From Actinomycetota bacterium (GTDB lineage: Bacteria > Actinomycetota > Thermoleophilia > Gaiellales > Gaiellaceae): DNA of 49,716 nt. Positions 1-8,754 of this stretch are shown here, piece after piece; within the stretch, counting starts at the first letter, position 1, and the number at the start of each line of letters is the position of its first letter. The stretch covers positions 30,966 to 80,681 of the forward strand of contig VAXG01000038.1 of NCBI GenBank assembly GCA_005883355.1, written 5' to 3'. The position numbers and the translations under genes were made by a program. The notes under the pieces were generated by a model. It saw only the letters and a list, made by a program, of their open reading frames with translations, searched no databases and was not told the DNA's origin.

Positions 1-756
1 TCGCAGGGGCTGTCCCTGAGACATGGCTCTGGCGTCAGAACGGTGCGTCTTCGTGCTGTGGAGGGGCTTGAAGAGACCGTCGATCTGCTGCTCGTCACGG
101 TGAAAGCGACCGGGCTCGATGACGCACTGGGGCGCATCGAGGCGACCCCCTCGGTGGTGCTGCCCTTGCTCAACGGCCTCGAACACGTCGACACCATCCG
201 AAGCCGCCTCGATGGACGAGTGCTCGCCGGCAGCATCGGAAAGCTCGAGGCGTATCGCGACAGTCCGACGGAAGTCGTGCAGACGACCCCCGCGCCGTTG
301 ATCACGATCTTTCCCGAGGACGGCGCCGCCCACCTGCTGAGCGAAGCTGGGCTCGATGTCCGTGTCGGTGAGAGTGAGCAGGCGGTCCTTTGGGAGAAGA
401 CCGTCCGGCTTGCTCCCCTCGCGGCGGCGACGGCGATTACGCAAAAGGCCCTGGGCCAGCTGCGAACCGACAGCACATGGCGTTCCACCCTGTCGGCGGC
501 GGTCGCCGAGGCGTGCGCGGTCGCGGCCGCCGACGGGGTCATCCTCGACGAGGGGGCCCAGTGGGAGATCCTTGACACGATGCCCGCCAGCGTGACGACC
601 TCAACGGCACGAGACGCGGCTGCGGGACGCCCGACCGAACTCGACGCGATCCTCGGTGCCGTCGTGCGCGCGGCGAAGCGGCTCGAGGTCCGCGCCCCGA
701 CATTGGATCGCCTGCTGGCCGAAGCGGAGGACGCGTGCCGAGCGCAATCGCACTGA
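1..756 (+). CDS. Ketopantoate reductase-like dehydrogenase (5' end cut by window edge)
   Basis: The frame is open from base 1, so the N-terminal nucleotide-binding loop lies outside the window. What remains is the end of the Rossmann domain and the complete helical ApbA/PanE C-terminal domain (roughly the last 130 residues, with TELDAILGAVV). Family members reduce 2-keto acids with NAD(P)H. PanE proper has Lys-x3-Asn-x3-Asn at the start of this domain; the matching stretch here, WEKTVRLAPLAAAT, keeps the Lys but has Leu and Ala at the two Asn positions. I therefore doubt a role in pantothenate synthesis and infer a paralogue for another 2-keto acid made in this operon. It overlaps the next gene by 22 bp, so the two are co-transcribed. 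Confidence 0.72.
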   Translation, partial: SQGLSLRHGSGVRTVRLRAVEGLEETVDLLLVTVKATGLDDALGRIEATPSVVLPLLNGLEHVDTIRSRLDGRVLAGSIGKLEAYRDSPTEVVQTTPAPLITIFPEDGAAHLLSEAGLDVRVGESEQAVLWEKTVRLAPLAAATAITQKALGQLRTDSTWRSTLSAAVAEACAVAAADGVILDEGAQWEILDTMPASVTTSTARDAAAGRPTELDAILGAVVRAAKRLEVRAPTLDRLLAEAEDACRAQSH

Positions 757-1484
757 TCCCCGCGCGCGCCGGCTCCGAGCGCGTCAAGGACAAGAACATC
801 CGCCCGCTCGCGGGACACCCGCTGCTCGCCTACGCGATTGCGACCGCGCGTCAGGCCGGCATCTTCGACCGAGTCGTCTGCTCCACCGACAGCGGCAAGA
901 TTGCCGAGGTCGCGCAGCGGTACGGCGCAGACATCCCGTTCCTGCGTCCGTCCGAGCTCGCAACCTCTACCTCGCCGGACATCGAATGGCTGAAGTACAC
1001 GCTCGAACAGCTCGGCGAGCACTACGACCTCTTCGCAATCGTCCGTGCAACCAATCCCTTCCGAGGACCCGACGTGCTGCAGCGAGGTCTTCAGCAACTA
1101 CTGGCGACGCCGGAAGCCGACTCCATCCGCGCAGTCGAACTCGTGAAGCAGCACCCGGGGAAGATGTGGGTCGTCGACGGCAAGGTAATGCATCCGCTGC
1201 TCGAGCAGTCACATCTCGATGTCGCGTGGCACGCCGGCCAGTACCAGGCGCTGCCCGAGATCTACGTGCAGAACAGCGCCCTCGAGATGGCGTGGACGCG
1301 CGTCGTCTCGCAGACCGGAACGCGCGAGGGGCGAGTGGTGGCCCCGTTCTTCACGAAAAACCACGAAGGCTTCAACGTCGACGACGAGGAGGACTGGGCC
1401 CGCGCCCGTGCACTCGTCGACTCCGGCGAGGCCAGGTTGCCCGGAGTTGAGCGCCTGTCGCATCCGTATCCTGCCGCGGAATGA
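735..1484 (+). CDS. NeuA-like acylneuraminate/ulosonate cytidylyltransferase
   Basis: A 249-residue protein from a GTG start. It begins with the nucleotide-binding signature of CMP-sugar synthetases (IPARAGSERVKDKNIRPLAG, residues 8-27), followed by VVCSTDS and YGADIPFLRPSELA, as in CMP-Neu5Ac and related 2-keto-3-deoxy acid cytidylyltransferases. The family transfers CMP from CTP to the anomeric hydroxyl of an ulosonic acid in the cytoplasm. The C-terminal region is typical (YVQNSALE, then a late FNVDDEEDW). Which acid is activated cannot be read from sequence. No NeuB- or KdsA-type PEP-condensing synthase is visible in the window, while a sugar-acid dehydratase follows at once (4-bp ATGA overlap), which makes the substrate's origin an open question. 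Confidence 0.85.
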   Translation: MPSAIALIPARAGSERVKDKNIRPLAGHPLLAYAIATARQAGIFDRVVCSTDSGKIAEVAQRYGADIPFLRPSELATSTSPDIEWLKYTLEQLGEHYDLFAIVRATNPFRGPDVLQRGLQQLLATPEADSIRAVELVKQHPGKMWVVDGKVMHPLLEQSHLDVAWHAGQYQALPEIYVQNSALEMAWTRVVSQTGTREGRVVAPFFTKNHEGFNVDDEEDWARARALVDSGEARLPGVERLSHPYPAAE

Positions 1485-2647
1485 AGGTCGCGCAGCTCGA
1501 GACGCTCTTCTGCGACGCCGGTTGGCGTCCGTGGATCTTCCTCAAGGCGACGACGGACGACGGCGCGGTCGGCTGGGCCGAGATCACAGATTCTCACGGC
1601 TCTCCGCACGGGCTGGCGGGGATCGTCGAGGATCTCGCGCCGCACGTCGTCGGCCGAGATCCCCGCGCCGTTGAGCGGATCGTCTGGGATCTCTTCCGGG
1701 CAACCCGGCAGAGCCCGGGCTCGGTGATCCAGAAGGCGATCGGCGGGATCGAGAACGCGCTACTCGACCTCAAGGGCAAGACACTAGGGGTTCCGGTCTA
1801 CGAGCTCTTCGGCGGACCGACGCGCGACGACGTCGACGTCTACTGGTCGCATTGCGGGACGACGCGCGCCCGCGCGTGGGAGGTCACCAACACGGAGAAA
1901 CTCGCGTCGTACGAGGACGTCACCAAGCTCGGCGCCGAAGTCGTCGAGCGTGGCTTCAAGGCGTTCAAGACGAACATCGTCGTTCCCGGCAACGAGCCTC
2001 ACGTGCTGATGCCCGGCTTCCACGGTGACGGGCTCGATCGCAATCCGTCACCCGAAATGGAGGACGCGCTGGTGCAGTTGCTCGATGCGTTCGCCGAAGG
2101 AACGCAAGGGCAGGCCGAGCCGATCGTCGACCTGAACTTCAACCTCACCGCCGAAGGCGTGCTCCGCATTGCACGCACGCTCGAAGATCACGACCTGATG
2201 TGGCTCGAAGTCGACGCCTTCGACCCGGTCTCGCTTGCGGCCGTTCGCAACGGCTCCGCGATCCCGATCTGCTCGGGTGAGAACCTGTACACGAACCGCG
2301 GCTTCCGTCCCTACTTCGAGGCGGGCGCCATGGACGTCGCGTCGGTGGACGTGATCTGGAACGGTTTCCACCAGGCGAAGAAGATCGCCGACCTCGCCGA
2401 GACGTTCGAGGTGAACTGCGCCCCGCACAACTATTACAGCCATCTCGCCACCTTCATCTCCGCGCAGTGGTGCGCCGCGATCCCGAATGTCCGGATCCTG
2501 GAAGTGGACGTCGACGATGTACCGTGGCGAGAGGAGCTCACCACGGCCGTGCCGGACATCCGCGCCGGACTGCTGACTGTTCCCTCGGCTCCCGGCTGGG
2601 GGGTGGACGTGAACGAAGACGTGCTGCGCGCACACCCGTGGCCCTAG
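1481..2647 (+). CDS. Mandelate racemase/enolase-superfamily sugar-acid dehydratase
   Basis: A 388-residue enolase-superfamily protein. The N-terminal capping domain (about 1-120) is followed by a barrel with the expected residues: K160-A-F-K163, metal ligands D217 (DLNFN), E243 (WLEVD) and E267 (SGENL), and a candidate D290/H316 dyad (SVDV, CAPHNYYS), as in the mandelate racemase subgroup. Most such enzymes beside sugar genes remove water from aldonic or uronic acids to give 2-keto-3-deoxy acids. Translation is coupled to the cytidylyltransferase by an ATGA overlap. I infer that it makes the keto-deoxy acid that its neighbour activates; epimerisation or racemisation is an alternative. Confidence 0.83.
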   Translation: MKVAQLETLFCDAGWRPWIFLKATTDDGAVGWAEITDSHGSPHGLAGIVEDLAPHVVGRDPRAVERIVWDLFRATRQSPGSVIQKAIGGIENALLDLKGKTLGVPVYELFGGPTRDDVDVYWSHCGTTRARAWEVTNTEKLASYEDVTKLGAEVVERGFKAFKTNIVVPGNEPHVLMPGFHGDGLDRNPSPEMEDALVQLLDAFAEGTQGQAEPIVDLNFNLTAEGVLRIARTLEDHDLMWLEVDAFDPVSLAAVRNGSAIPICSGENLYTNRGFRPYFEAGAMDVASVDVIWNGFHQAKKIADLAETFEVNCAPHNYYSHLATFISAQWCAAIPNVRILEVDVDDVPWREELTTAVPDIRAGLLTVPSAPGWGVDVNEDVLRAHPWP

Positions 2648-3360
2648 GGCGCCTGGCGGGGAGAGCCCACGCGCTGGCAGGGCGTCTCCGGCGAAGAGCG
2701 CGCGCACCTGAGCTCGTGCGGCTGGCCGTGCCGGGAACGCAGCACTCGGTTCTCGCGCGGGCGGAAGGGTCCGACCTCGCTGCGTTTCACCACGTCTTCG
2801 GCGGCGCCTACGACCTCGAGCTTCCGCAGGAGCCACGCCTGATCTTCGATCTCGGCGCGAACGTCGGTTACGCGTCCGTCTACTTTGCACTGCGGTATCC
2901 CGGCGCGCGCGTCCTCGCAGTCGAGCCTATGCCGGCAAACGCAGCATTGCTTCGGCGCAACGTCGCGTCACTTCCGCGCGTCGAGGTCGTGGAGGGTGCC
3001 GCCTGGCCTAGACCCGGCCGGCTCGAGCTCACGGACCCAGGCAAAGGCTACTGGGGCATGCGCGTGCACGCGGCGGGTCAGGAGGGAGCGGTCCGCGCAG
3101 TGACGGTCAACGAGCTCTTGGAGCACACGGCGGCGAGCCGTGTCGATCTGATCAAGATCGACATCGAGGGCAGCGAGCTCGAGTTGTTCTCCGAGAACAC
3201 CGACTGGGTGGCCGGCGTCGGCATGCTCGTCCTCGAGCTGCACGATCGCTTCCAGCCCGGGTGCCGTGAGGCCCTCGATCTTGCGCTCGCGAGATCCGGC
3301 GTTCGCTTCCGCGAGCTGCGTAGGGGTGAGGACGCCGTATTCGTCCGCGACGACGGATAG
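2638..3360 (+). CDS. FkbM-family SAM-dependent methyltransferase
   Basis: A 240-residue protein with the FkbM methyltransferase fold: motif I IFDLGANVGYASVYFA, acidic loop VLAVEPMPANAALLRRN, and the late LIKIDIEGSELELF that marks this family. The frame stays open far upstream inside the dehydratase gene. I chose the GTG at 2638 because it overlaps the upstream stop by 10 bp and gives a normal family length with a basic N-terminal helix; GTG 2716 is an alternative. FkbM enzymes usually O-methylate sugars or polyketides, so a role in capping or decorating the glycan is likely. It is the last gene of its operon and converges on the GT-C gene at 3383 with a 22-bp gap. Confidence 0.82.
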   Translation: MALGRLAGRAHALAGRLRRRARAPELVRLAVPGTQHSVLARAEGSDLAAFHHVFGGAYDLELPQEPRLIFDLGANVGYASVYFALRYPGARVLAVEPMPANAALLRRNVASLPRVEVVEGAAWPRPGRLELTDPGKGYWGMRVHAAGQEGAVRAVTVNELLEHTAASRVDLIKIDIEGSELELFSENTDWVAGVGMLVLELHDRFQPGCREALDLALARSGVRFRELRRGEDAVFVRDDG

Positions 3361-3382
3361 ATCAGCCGGTTCCGCGCCCGCG

Positions 3383-5383
3383 TCAGCCGCAGCTGGCCAC
3401 GCGCCGGAAGCCACTCCACACGTCGTATCGGAACACGCGTTTCCAGCCCCGAACGCAGGGGGCGCTGCTTTGACCACGGAGGATTGCCCAGTCCGCCTTC
3501 GCTGCCGCCGCGTGGCGGAGCGATTCTGCGAGCAGGACGGTGCGCGAGAGGTCCCGGCCGAAGAAGGGGTAGGCCAGCAACTCCCCCTTGGCGTACCCCC
3601 GGACCGGCCACACGCTCGGTTGGATCGCGATCCGAGCGTCGCGCGGCACGTTGCGGTCGACGAAGCGAAGCACGGCGCGTAGGTCGGGATGATCCGTTGC
3701 CTGCACGGTCCAGTCCGGCTCTCTCCAGACCGAACGCTCGGCGGTCGGTTCGATCAGGCGTAGGCCCGAAGGCCGATCGTGCAGGTGGACGAAGGCGAGC
3801 GTGACGGCTAGTGCCGCGACCGCCGCCGCCGCCCAGGCGACGGGTTGCACGCGAAGCGCGAAACCCCACGTCGCAGTGGCAAGTGCAAAGCCGCCCATGG
3901 TGTAGCGCCCGTTCCACTCCCAGTACGGGACCGCGATCGCGAGCAGGACGATCCAGAGGAACGGCGCAGCGGCGAGAACGAGTGCCACCCCCGGCAGCTG
4001 ACGCTGCCGAACCGCGCGGACGACCAGCACGCAGGCCAGCAGTGTCAGCAGAACGCCCAGCGGCCCGTACCACGAGAAGATCGGGCTCGCCTTGGTGGCG
4101 CTGCGATCGGCGTCCAAGTTGCCGACGTCCGAGCGCCCGAGCTCGAAGAATGCTTTCCGGCTGGCACGGAGAGCCAGGCTCCCGGCCGGAACGAGGACGA
4201 GGGGGGCGAGGGTGAGCCCACAAGCGATTGCCGCCCAAGTCGCTCGCTCACGCAGCGAGCCGGAGCTGCGGAAGGCGATCGCCGCGAGCACGACGGCCGC
4301 GGCCACGTAGAACAGCCGGTCAAGGCCGACTGCGCCCGGGAGCTCCACAGCGTCGAGCGCGAGGCGAATCGACAGTCCCAGCACCGTAACGACACCCGCC
4401 TGTCCGCCGCGCTCGTTGGAGATGCTCCCTGGCGCTCCTCCTGCCTCGATGTGTGCAAACGCGTACCAGTAGGCACCGACCCCGGCGGCGACCGCCCCTA
4501 CTCCGAGAACAGCCAGCGGCCGATGCCGTCGAACGCTGAACGCGACGAGCGCAAGGCCGGGCAATGCGAGGATCCCCGTCAGCTTCGTGCCGACGAGGAG
4601 CGCCGTCGACAAGCCGGTAAGGACGAGGTTGGCGGTGGTCCCACGCAGGAGGAAGAAGGCAGTCGCCGCGACCAGTGAGGCGACGATCACGTCGTTCAGA
4701 CCGGTGCTCAGCTGTAGCGCGACGACCGGAAGGGTCACGAACAGCAGCCCACTCAGCACGCTCTCTCTGAGACCGAGCCCGAGTCTGCGTGCAATGCCGC
4801 AGACCGCCACGGCGGTCGCGAGCCCTGCCGTGAGTTCGACGAGCGACGCGTAGCGGCCGGTGCCCGAGGTCACCATCGTGAACGCCATCGCGATTTCACC
4901 GTTCGGCGCAAACGAGTCCAGGCGGACATCCTGGGCACCGGGGATGTACCCGATTCGTTCCTGTTGGGTCCAGAAAGCGGCTCTGGCGAGGTGGTAGGCG
5001 AGTGCGTCCTGGTCGTTCGGTGGCGTGAAGAGCCCGAGGGCGATCGAGTAGCCGACGGCGCCAAGCACGACGAGCGCGACGATTCCGACCGGCGGATCGC
5101 GAAGCACGCGACGGACAGAGCCCGCCGCAGCGCGGAACGGCGGAAAGCGAACCGGGCGGCAGAAGAGCAATGCGCCGCCGAAGAGTGCAAGTAGCGCGCC
5201 GAACATCGGCCAGCGGCTCAGCGCAGACGGCGGGCTCAACAGCAGCGAGACGATGACGATCTCCGCGAAGCCGATGACGTAGGCACCAACGAGCCACTGG
5301 ATGACGCTGCCGTCGGCGAGTCGTGAGGAGAGCAGGAGCGCCGTGCCCCCGACGAGCGCCGTGCTAACAGCGAGCATCAGCAT
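3383..5383 (-). CDS. GT-C-type polytopic membrane glycosyltransferase (GT39-like)
   Basis: A 666-residue membrane protein with about a dozen hydrophobic segments and a soluble C-terminal tail of about 130 residues. After the first helices there is an acidic loop, PPNDQDALAYHL, placed like the catalytic D/E-containing first outer loop of GT-C enzymes (PMT and ArnT relatives), which transfer sugars from polyprenyl-phosphate donors on the outer membrane face. Donor and acceptor are unknown. It is transcribed alone, divergently from the transketolase operon across a 53-bp gap, with a TAGGAT -10 element 9 nt before the ATG. It resembles the proteins at 10871, 36844 and the back half of that at 20661. 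Confidence 0.72.
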   Translation of the reverse strand: MLMLAVSTALVGGTALLLSSRLADGSVIQWLVGAYVIGFAEIVIVSLLLSPPSALSRWPMFGALLALFGGALLFCRPVRFPPFRAAAGSVRRVLRDPPVGIVALVVLGAVGYSIALGLFTPPNDQDALAYHLARAAFWTQQERIGYIPGAQDVRLDSFAPNGEIAMAFTMVTSGTGRYASLVELTAGLATAVAVCGIARRLGLGLRESVLSGLLFVTLPVVALQLSTGLNDVIVASLVAATAFFLLRGTTANLVLTGLSTALLVGTKLTGILALPGLALVAFSVRRHRPLAVLGVGAVAAGVGAYWYAFAHIEAGGAPGSISNERGGQAGVVTVLGLSIRLALDAVELPGAVGLDRLFYVAAAVVLAAIAFRSSGSLRERATWAAIACGLTLAPLVLVPAGSLALRASRKAFFELGRSDVGNLDADRSATKASPIFSWYGPLGVLLTLLACVLVVRAVRQRQLPGVALVLAAAPFLWIVLLAIAVPYWEWNGRYTMGGFALATATWGFALRVQPVAWAAAAVAALAVTLAFVHLHDRPSGLRLIEPTAERSVWREPDWTVQATDHPDLRAVLRFVDRNVPRDARIAIQPSVWPVRGYAKGELLAYPFFGRDLSRTVLLAESLRHAAAAKADWAILRGQSSAPCVRGWKRVFRYDVWSGFRRVASCG

Positions 5384-5392
5384 GAGCGGCGC

Positions 5393-5398
5393 ATCCTA
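5393..5398 (-). promoter_or_regulatory. -10 element of leaderless promoter for the 5383 gene
   Basis: The hexamer TAGGAT (reverse strand) ends 9 nt before the ATG at 5383 and fits the actinobacterial TANNNT consensus. No Shine-Dalgarno sequence lies between, so the mRNA probably begins at or just before the start codon. No clear -35 box is visible. Confidence 0.5.
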
Positions 5399-5423
5399 GG
5401 CCGCTCTCACCCGGCCCAGGCGC

Positions 5424-5429
5424 TACCGT
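5424..5429 (+). promoter_or_regulatory. -10 element of leaderless promoter for the transketolase operon
   Basis: TACCGT is followed by exactly 7 nt and then the GTG start at 5437. The same TANNNT-N7-start layout recurs at 16165, 24696 and 43327. With the opposing element at 5393-5398 it forms a compact divergent promoter of 53 bp. Confidence 0.5.
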
Positions 5430-5436
5430 CTCGCTC

Positions 5437-7383
5437 GTGCCCGAGTTGAGCCTGATCCCGCGCGCCGAGTTCGACCGGGTGCGCACCGCTCGTGCCGATG
5501 CCGACGTCCGTCTCGAGCTGCTTGCGGCGATGTGCCGGCTCAACGCGCTCGTCGCCGTCAAGCGGGCGGGCTCGGGACATCTCGGCTCGAGCTTCAGCGC
5601 TATGGACCTGGTGATTCACCTCTTCTACGAGGAACTGAATACGAGCGAACTGGGCTTCGACCATCCGGACCGCGACGTCTACTTCTCGTCGAAGGGCCAC
5701 GACTGCCCAGGGCTCTATGCCGTTCTGCACTCGCTAGGGGTGATCCCACTGCAGCGGTTCGTGAAACTGCGCCGCCTGGGTGGGCTCGACGGCCACCCAG
5801 ATGTGGGAGTACCGGGCATCGAGGCGAACTCCGGCTCGCTGGGCATGGGGATCTCGAAAGGGCGCGGCATGGCGTGGGCGAAGACATTCCTGGGACATGG
5901 TGGGCGCGTCGTGGTGCTCACCGGAGACGGTGAGCTGCAGGAGGGTCAGAACTTCGAGGCGCTACAGGCAGCCGCGAACCACGCAACGGCGAACCTCTCG
6001 ATCATCGTGGACCGCAACGAGCTCCAGTCCGACAGGCCGACAGACGAGATCCTCGCGCTCGGCGACCTCGAAGCAAAGCTCGGGGCGTTCGGCTGGCACG
6101 TCGCGTCGTGCAATGGCCACGACCACGCCGATCTGCGGCGGGCCTTCGCCGAGCTCGACGCTGCGCCGGGCCCGAAGGTCCTCGTCGCGAACACCATCAA
6201 GGGCAAAGGTGTCTCCTTCATGGAGCACCCACGCGCACTACGCGAGGGGGGCGGGACCTACCGCTGGCACGCCGGCGCGCCTGTCGACGACGACTTCGCG
6301 CGTGCCCGCGAGGAGTTGGTCGAACTGATCCGGGCCCGGCTGGACGAGGCCGGCCTGGGGAAGCTCCAGCTGGAGGATGTCGAGAGGCCGGACGACTCGG
6401 CTCGCCAGAGCCTCCAGGGCGAGCCCGAGTCAGGAGCCGGCACGCGCACCACCGTCACGGACGAGTACGTCGCCGAGGCGTACGGCCAGGCGCTGCTCGA
6501 GCTCGCGGACGAGCATCCGGAGCTCATCGTGCTCGATGCGGATCTGTCGTCCGACTGCCGCATCCGCCCGTTCGAGCTTGCCCATCCGAACCGTTTCCAC
6601 GAGTCCGGAATCGCCGAGCAGGACATGGTGTCGGCTGCGGCCGGAATGGCGCGCCAGGGACTTCTGCCGGTCGTCAACTCGTTTGCGTCCTTCCTCGCCT
6701 CGCGTGCGAACGAGCAGATCTACAACCAGGCGAGCGAACGGACGAAGGTCGTCTATGCGCTGCACTACGCCGGTCTCATCCCCGCCGGGCCGGGCAAGTC
6801 GCATCAGAGTCTTCGCGACGTCTCGCTCCTCGCCGCTCTCCCGAACATGACGGTCGTTCAGCCGGCCAACTCGGGGGAGACACGTGCGCTGCTGCGCTGG
6901 GCGATCGAGGATTCAAGCGACGATGTCGCAATCAGGCTCGCGATCGGTCCGTCGCCGCGCGCGATCGAGCTGCCGACGGCCGAGTCCTCGCCCGGACGCG
7001 GAACCGTGCTTCGCGAGGGCACCGACGCGCTCCTCTTCGCGTACGGCCCGGTGATGTTGCACGAGGCGCTGAGCGCGGCGGAAACGCTCGGGAGCCGTGT
7101 TCAGGTCGTGAACATGCCCTGGCTGAATCGTGTCGACGCCGCGTGGCTCGCAGAGCTCGTCGAGCCCTTCGAGGACCTCTTCGTCGTCGAGGACCATTCG
7201 CCGGTCGGCGCGCTTGGCGACTCGTTACGGCGGGAGCTCGACGGCCGTAGCCTCACGGTCTTCGGTGTCGACGGCTGGCCCGCCTGCGGCACGCCGCTCG
7301 AGGCGCTGCGCTTTCACGGCCTGGATGGTTCGTCGCTGGCTGACCGCATCGTCCTCGCCCTGCGCACGCGCACGGCGTCGTGA
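5437..7383 (+). CDS. Transketolase (full-length, single chain)
   Basis: A 648-residue thiamine-diphosphate enzyme. The N-terminal half has GSGHLGSSFSAMD (about 45-57), YFSSKGHDCPGLYA, and the ThDP/metal motif GDGELQEG ending at Asn193 (about 163-193). The C-terminal half begins near residue 345 and has the activating Glu in ESGIAEQDMVSAAAG. Transketolases move two-carbon ketol units between sugar phosphates. Placed in a polysaccharide locus beside glycosyltransferases, it probably supplies a sugar precursor, for example sedoheptulose 7-phosphate for the heptose operon at 24696, rather than serving central metabolism; that is inference. The GTG start is set by the leaderless promoter. It overlaps the next gene by 4 bp. 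Confidence 0.9.
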   Translation: MPELSLIPRAEFDRVRTARADADVRLELLAAMCRLNALVAVKRAGSGHLGSSFSAMDLVIHLFYEELNTSELGFDHPDRDVYFSSKGHDCPGLYAVLHSLGVIPLQRFVKLRRLGGLDGHPDVGVPGIEANSGSLGMGISKGRGMAWAKTFLGHGGRVVVLTGDGELQEGQNFEALQAAANHATANLSIIVDRNELQSDRPTDEILALGDLEAKLGAFGWHVASCNGHDHADLRRAFAELDAAPGPKVLVANTIKGKGVSFMEHPRALREGGGTYRWHAGAPVDDDFARAREELVELIRARLDEAGLGKLQLEDVERPDDSARQSLQGEPESGAGTRTTVTDEYVAEAYGQALLELADEHPELIVLDADLSSDCRIRPFELAHPNRFHESGIAEQDMVSAAAGMARQGLLPVVNSFASFLASRANEQIYNQASERTKVVYALHYAGLIPAGPGKSHQSLRDVSLLAALPNMTVVQPANSGETRALLRWAIEDSSDDVAIRLAIGPSPRAIELPTAESSPGRGTVLREGTDALLFAYGPVMLHEALSAAETLGSRVQVVNMPWLNRVDAAWLAELVEPFEDLFVVEDHSPVGALGDSLRRELDGRSLTVFGVDGWPACGTPLEALRFHGLDGSSLADRIVLALRTRTAS

Positions 7384-8741
7384 ACCCTGTCTGGCTCGTC
7401 CTCCCAGACCCGTTCTCGTCGCGGCTCTTCTTCGACACGGGGATCGTCGACGACCTTCGCGGCCGCCTCGGGGAGCGGCTCGAGCTCTTCCTGCTCGACA
7501 CGAGTGAGCAGTCGGAGGCGTGGAGCGTGCGGGCAACGGGAGTGCGCGTGACGCGCCCAGACTCGCTCCGGTCGCCGAATGCGACGCCCCGCGAGAAGGT
7601 CTTCCGGCGCGCGGACGACTGGCTCGACCGCAGAGTCGGTTTCTACCCGCTCTCACTGCGGCAGAGCCTGCGAGAGGGCTTCAACCGCGAGCGCATGCAG
7701 GCCGCGCATCAGAACTGGTTCCTCGACCCGACACTGGCCGGACCGCTGCCGCTCCGGGCACCGCTCGACTCGGCGATGATGCGCTGGCATTACGGGCGGT
7801 TCCGTTATGTTCCCCGGCCGCTGATCGAGCGCCTGCGCACGGAGCGGCCGGCGATCCTGCTCGCCAACATCCAGATGCACGCCGTGATTCCGTTCATCGT
7901 GGGTGCGCGCCGCTACGGGCTGCCCCTCGTCGGCCACATTGCGAGCTGGGATCACACCGTCGGCAAGGGCATCGTGACGCCGCACCTGCAGCGCTACATC
8001 GTGCAGAACGACGTCATGCGAGCCGATCTCGTCCGCTATCACGGCATAGGCGCGGAGAGAATCGTCGTCACAGGTTGGCCTCAGACCGACGTCTTCCACC
8101 GCAAGCGCCCCAGGGAAGAGTACGAAGCCGTGCTGCGGGGGCTCGATCTCGACCCGACGCGCCCGGTTGTCCTCGTCATGGGAAACACGCCGACGAACGC
8201 GCCGTTCGAGCAGCAGTTCGTGGAACGGCTCGTCCACTGGTGGGACGAGACCGGCGGTACCGAACGCTTCTCGCTGCTGTTCCGACCGCATCCGCGTGAC
8301 CGGCGATGGCGCGAGCGTTTCGCTGCCGCGCTCTCCAGGGAGCACACCGCCGTGCAGGAGCCGAGCTTCACCGATCTCGAGACACTCGCCGTGCTCCTGC
8401 AGCACGGAGACGTCGTGCTCTCGAATGCAGGCACCATCCTGCTCGACGCCCTCGTCAATGATCGGCCGACCGTCTGCGTTCTCTACGACGAGGGCGCGCC
8501 TCCTGGGGAGAGCTGGGCGATCAAGAACGTCAGCGGCGAGCACTACCGCCAACTGATGGCGTCGGAGGCCTTCTACCGCGCGGAGCGCTTCGAGGACGTC
8601 GTCACGGCTATCGCTCGCGCGCTCTCACACCCGGGCGAGTTGGCACAGGAGCGTGCTCGAGTGGCTGGCGAGGTCGTCGGCGAGGTGGACGGCCGCGCGG
8701 CCGAGCGAGTTGCCGAGGCGTTTGTCTCTGCCATCGGTTAA
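7380..8741 (+). CDS. GT-B glycosyltransferase, CDP-glycerol glycerophosphotransferase-like
   Basis: A 453-residue soluble protein with two Rossmann-like halves. The C-terminal half carries VVLVMGNTPTNAP, RPHPRDRRW and then SNAGTILLDALVNDRP (about 354-369), the donor-binding pattern of GT-B enzymes in the CDP-glycerol glycerophosphotransferase / UDP-sugar superfamily. It should act in the cytoplasm, adding a sugar or polyol phosphate to a lipid-linked glycan. Its GTG start overlaps the transketolase stop (GTGA), so the genes are translationally coupled. I cannot assign donor or linkage. A non-enzymatic epimerase-like relative is less likely. Confidence 0.68.
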   Translation: MNPVWLVLPDPFSSRLFFDTGIVDDLRGRLGERLELFLLDTSEQSEAWSVRATGVRVTRPDSLRSPNATPREKVFRRADDWLDRRVGFYPLSLRQSLREGFNRERMQAAHQNWFLDPTLAGPLPLRAPLDSAMMRWHYGRFRYVPRPLIERLRTERPAILLANIQMHAVIPFIVGARRYGLPLVGHIASWDHTVGKGIVTPHLQRYIVQNDVMRADLVRYHGIGAERIVVTGWPQTDVFHRKRPREEYEAVLRGLDLDPTRPVVLVMGNTPTNAPFEQQFVERLVHWWDETGGTERFSLLFRPHPRDRRWRERFAAALSREHTAVQEPSFTDLETLAVLLQHGDVVLSNAGTILLDALVNDRPTVCVLYDEGAPPGESWAIKNVSGEHYRQLMASEAFYRAERFEDVVTAIARALSHPGELAQERARVAGEVVGEVDGRAAERVAEAFVSAIG

Positions 8742-8754
8742 GAGTTCGCACGAC

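Noticed and set aside
2048-2890. A 280-codon minus frame opposite the dehydratase gene
   Set aside because: Shadow of a well-conserved enolase-superfamily gene; no family signature.
3078-4238. A 386-codon minus frame crossing the FkbM/GT-C junction
   Set aside because: Arg/Pro/Ser-rich composition typical of shadow frames in high-GC DNA; the GT-C gene in another frame is clearly the coding one.
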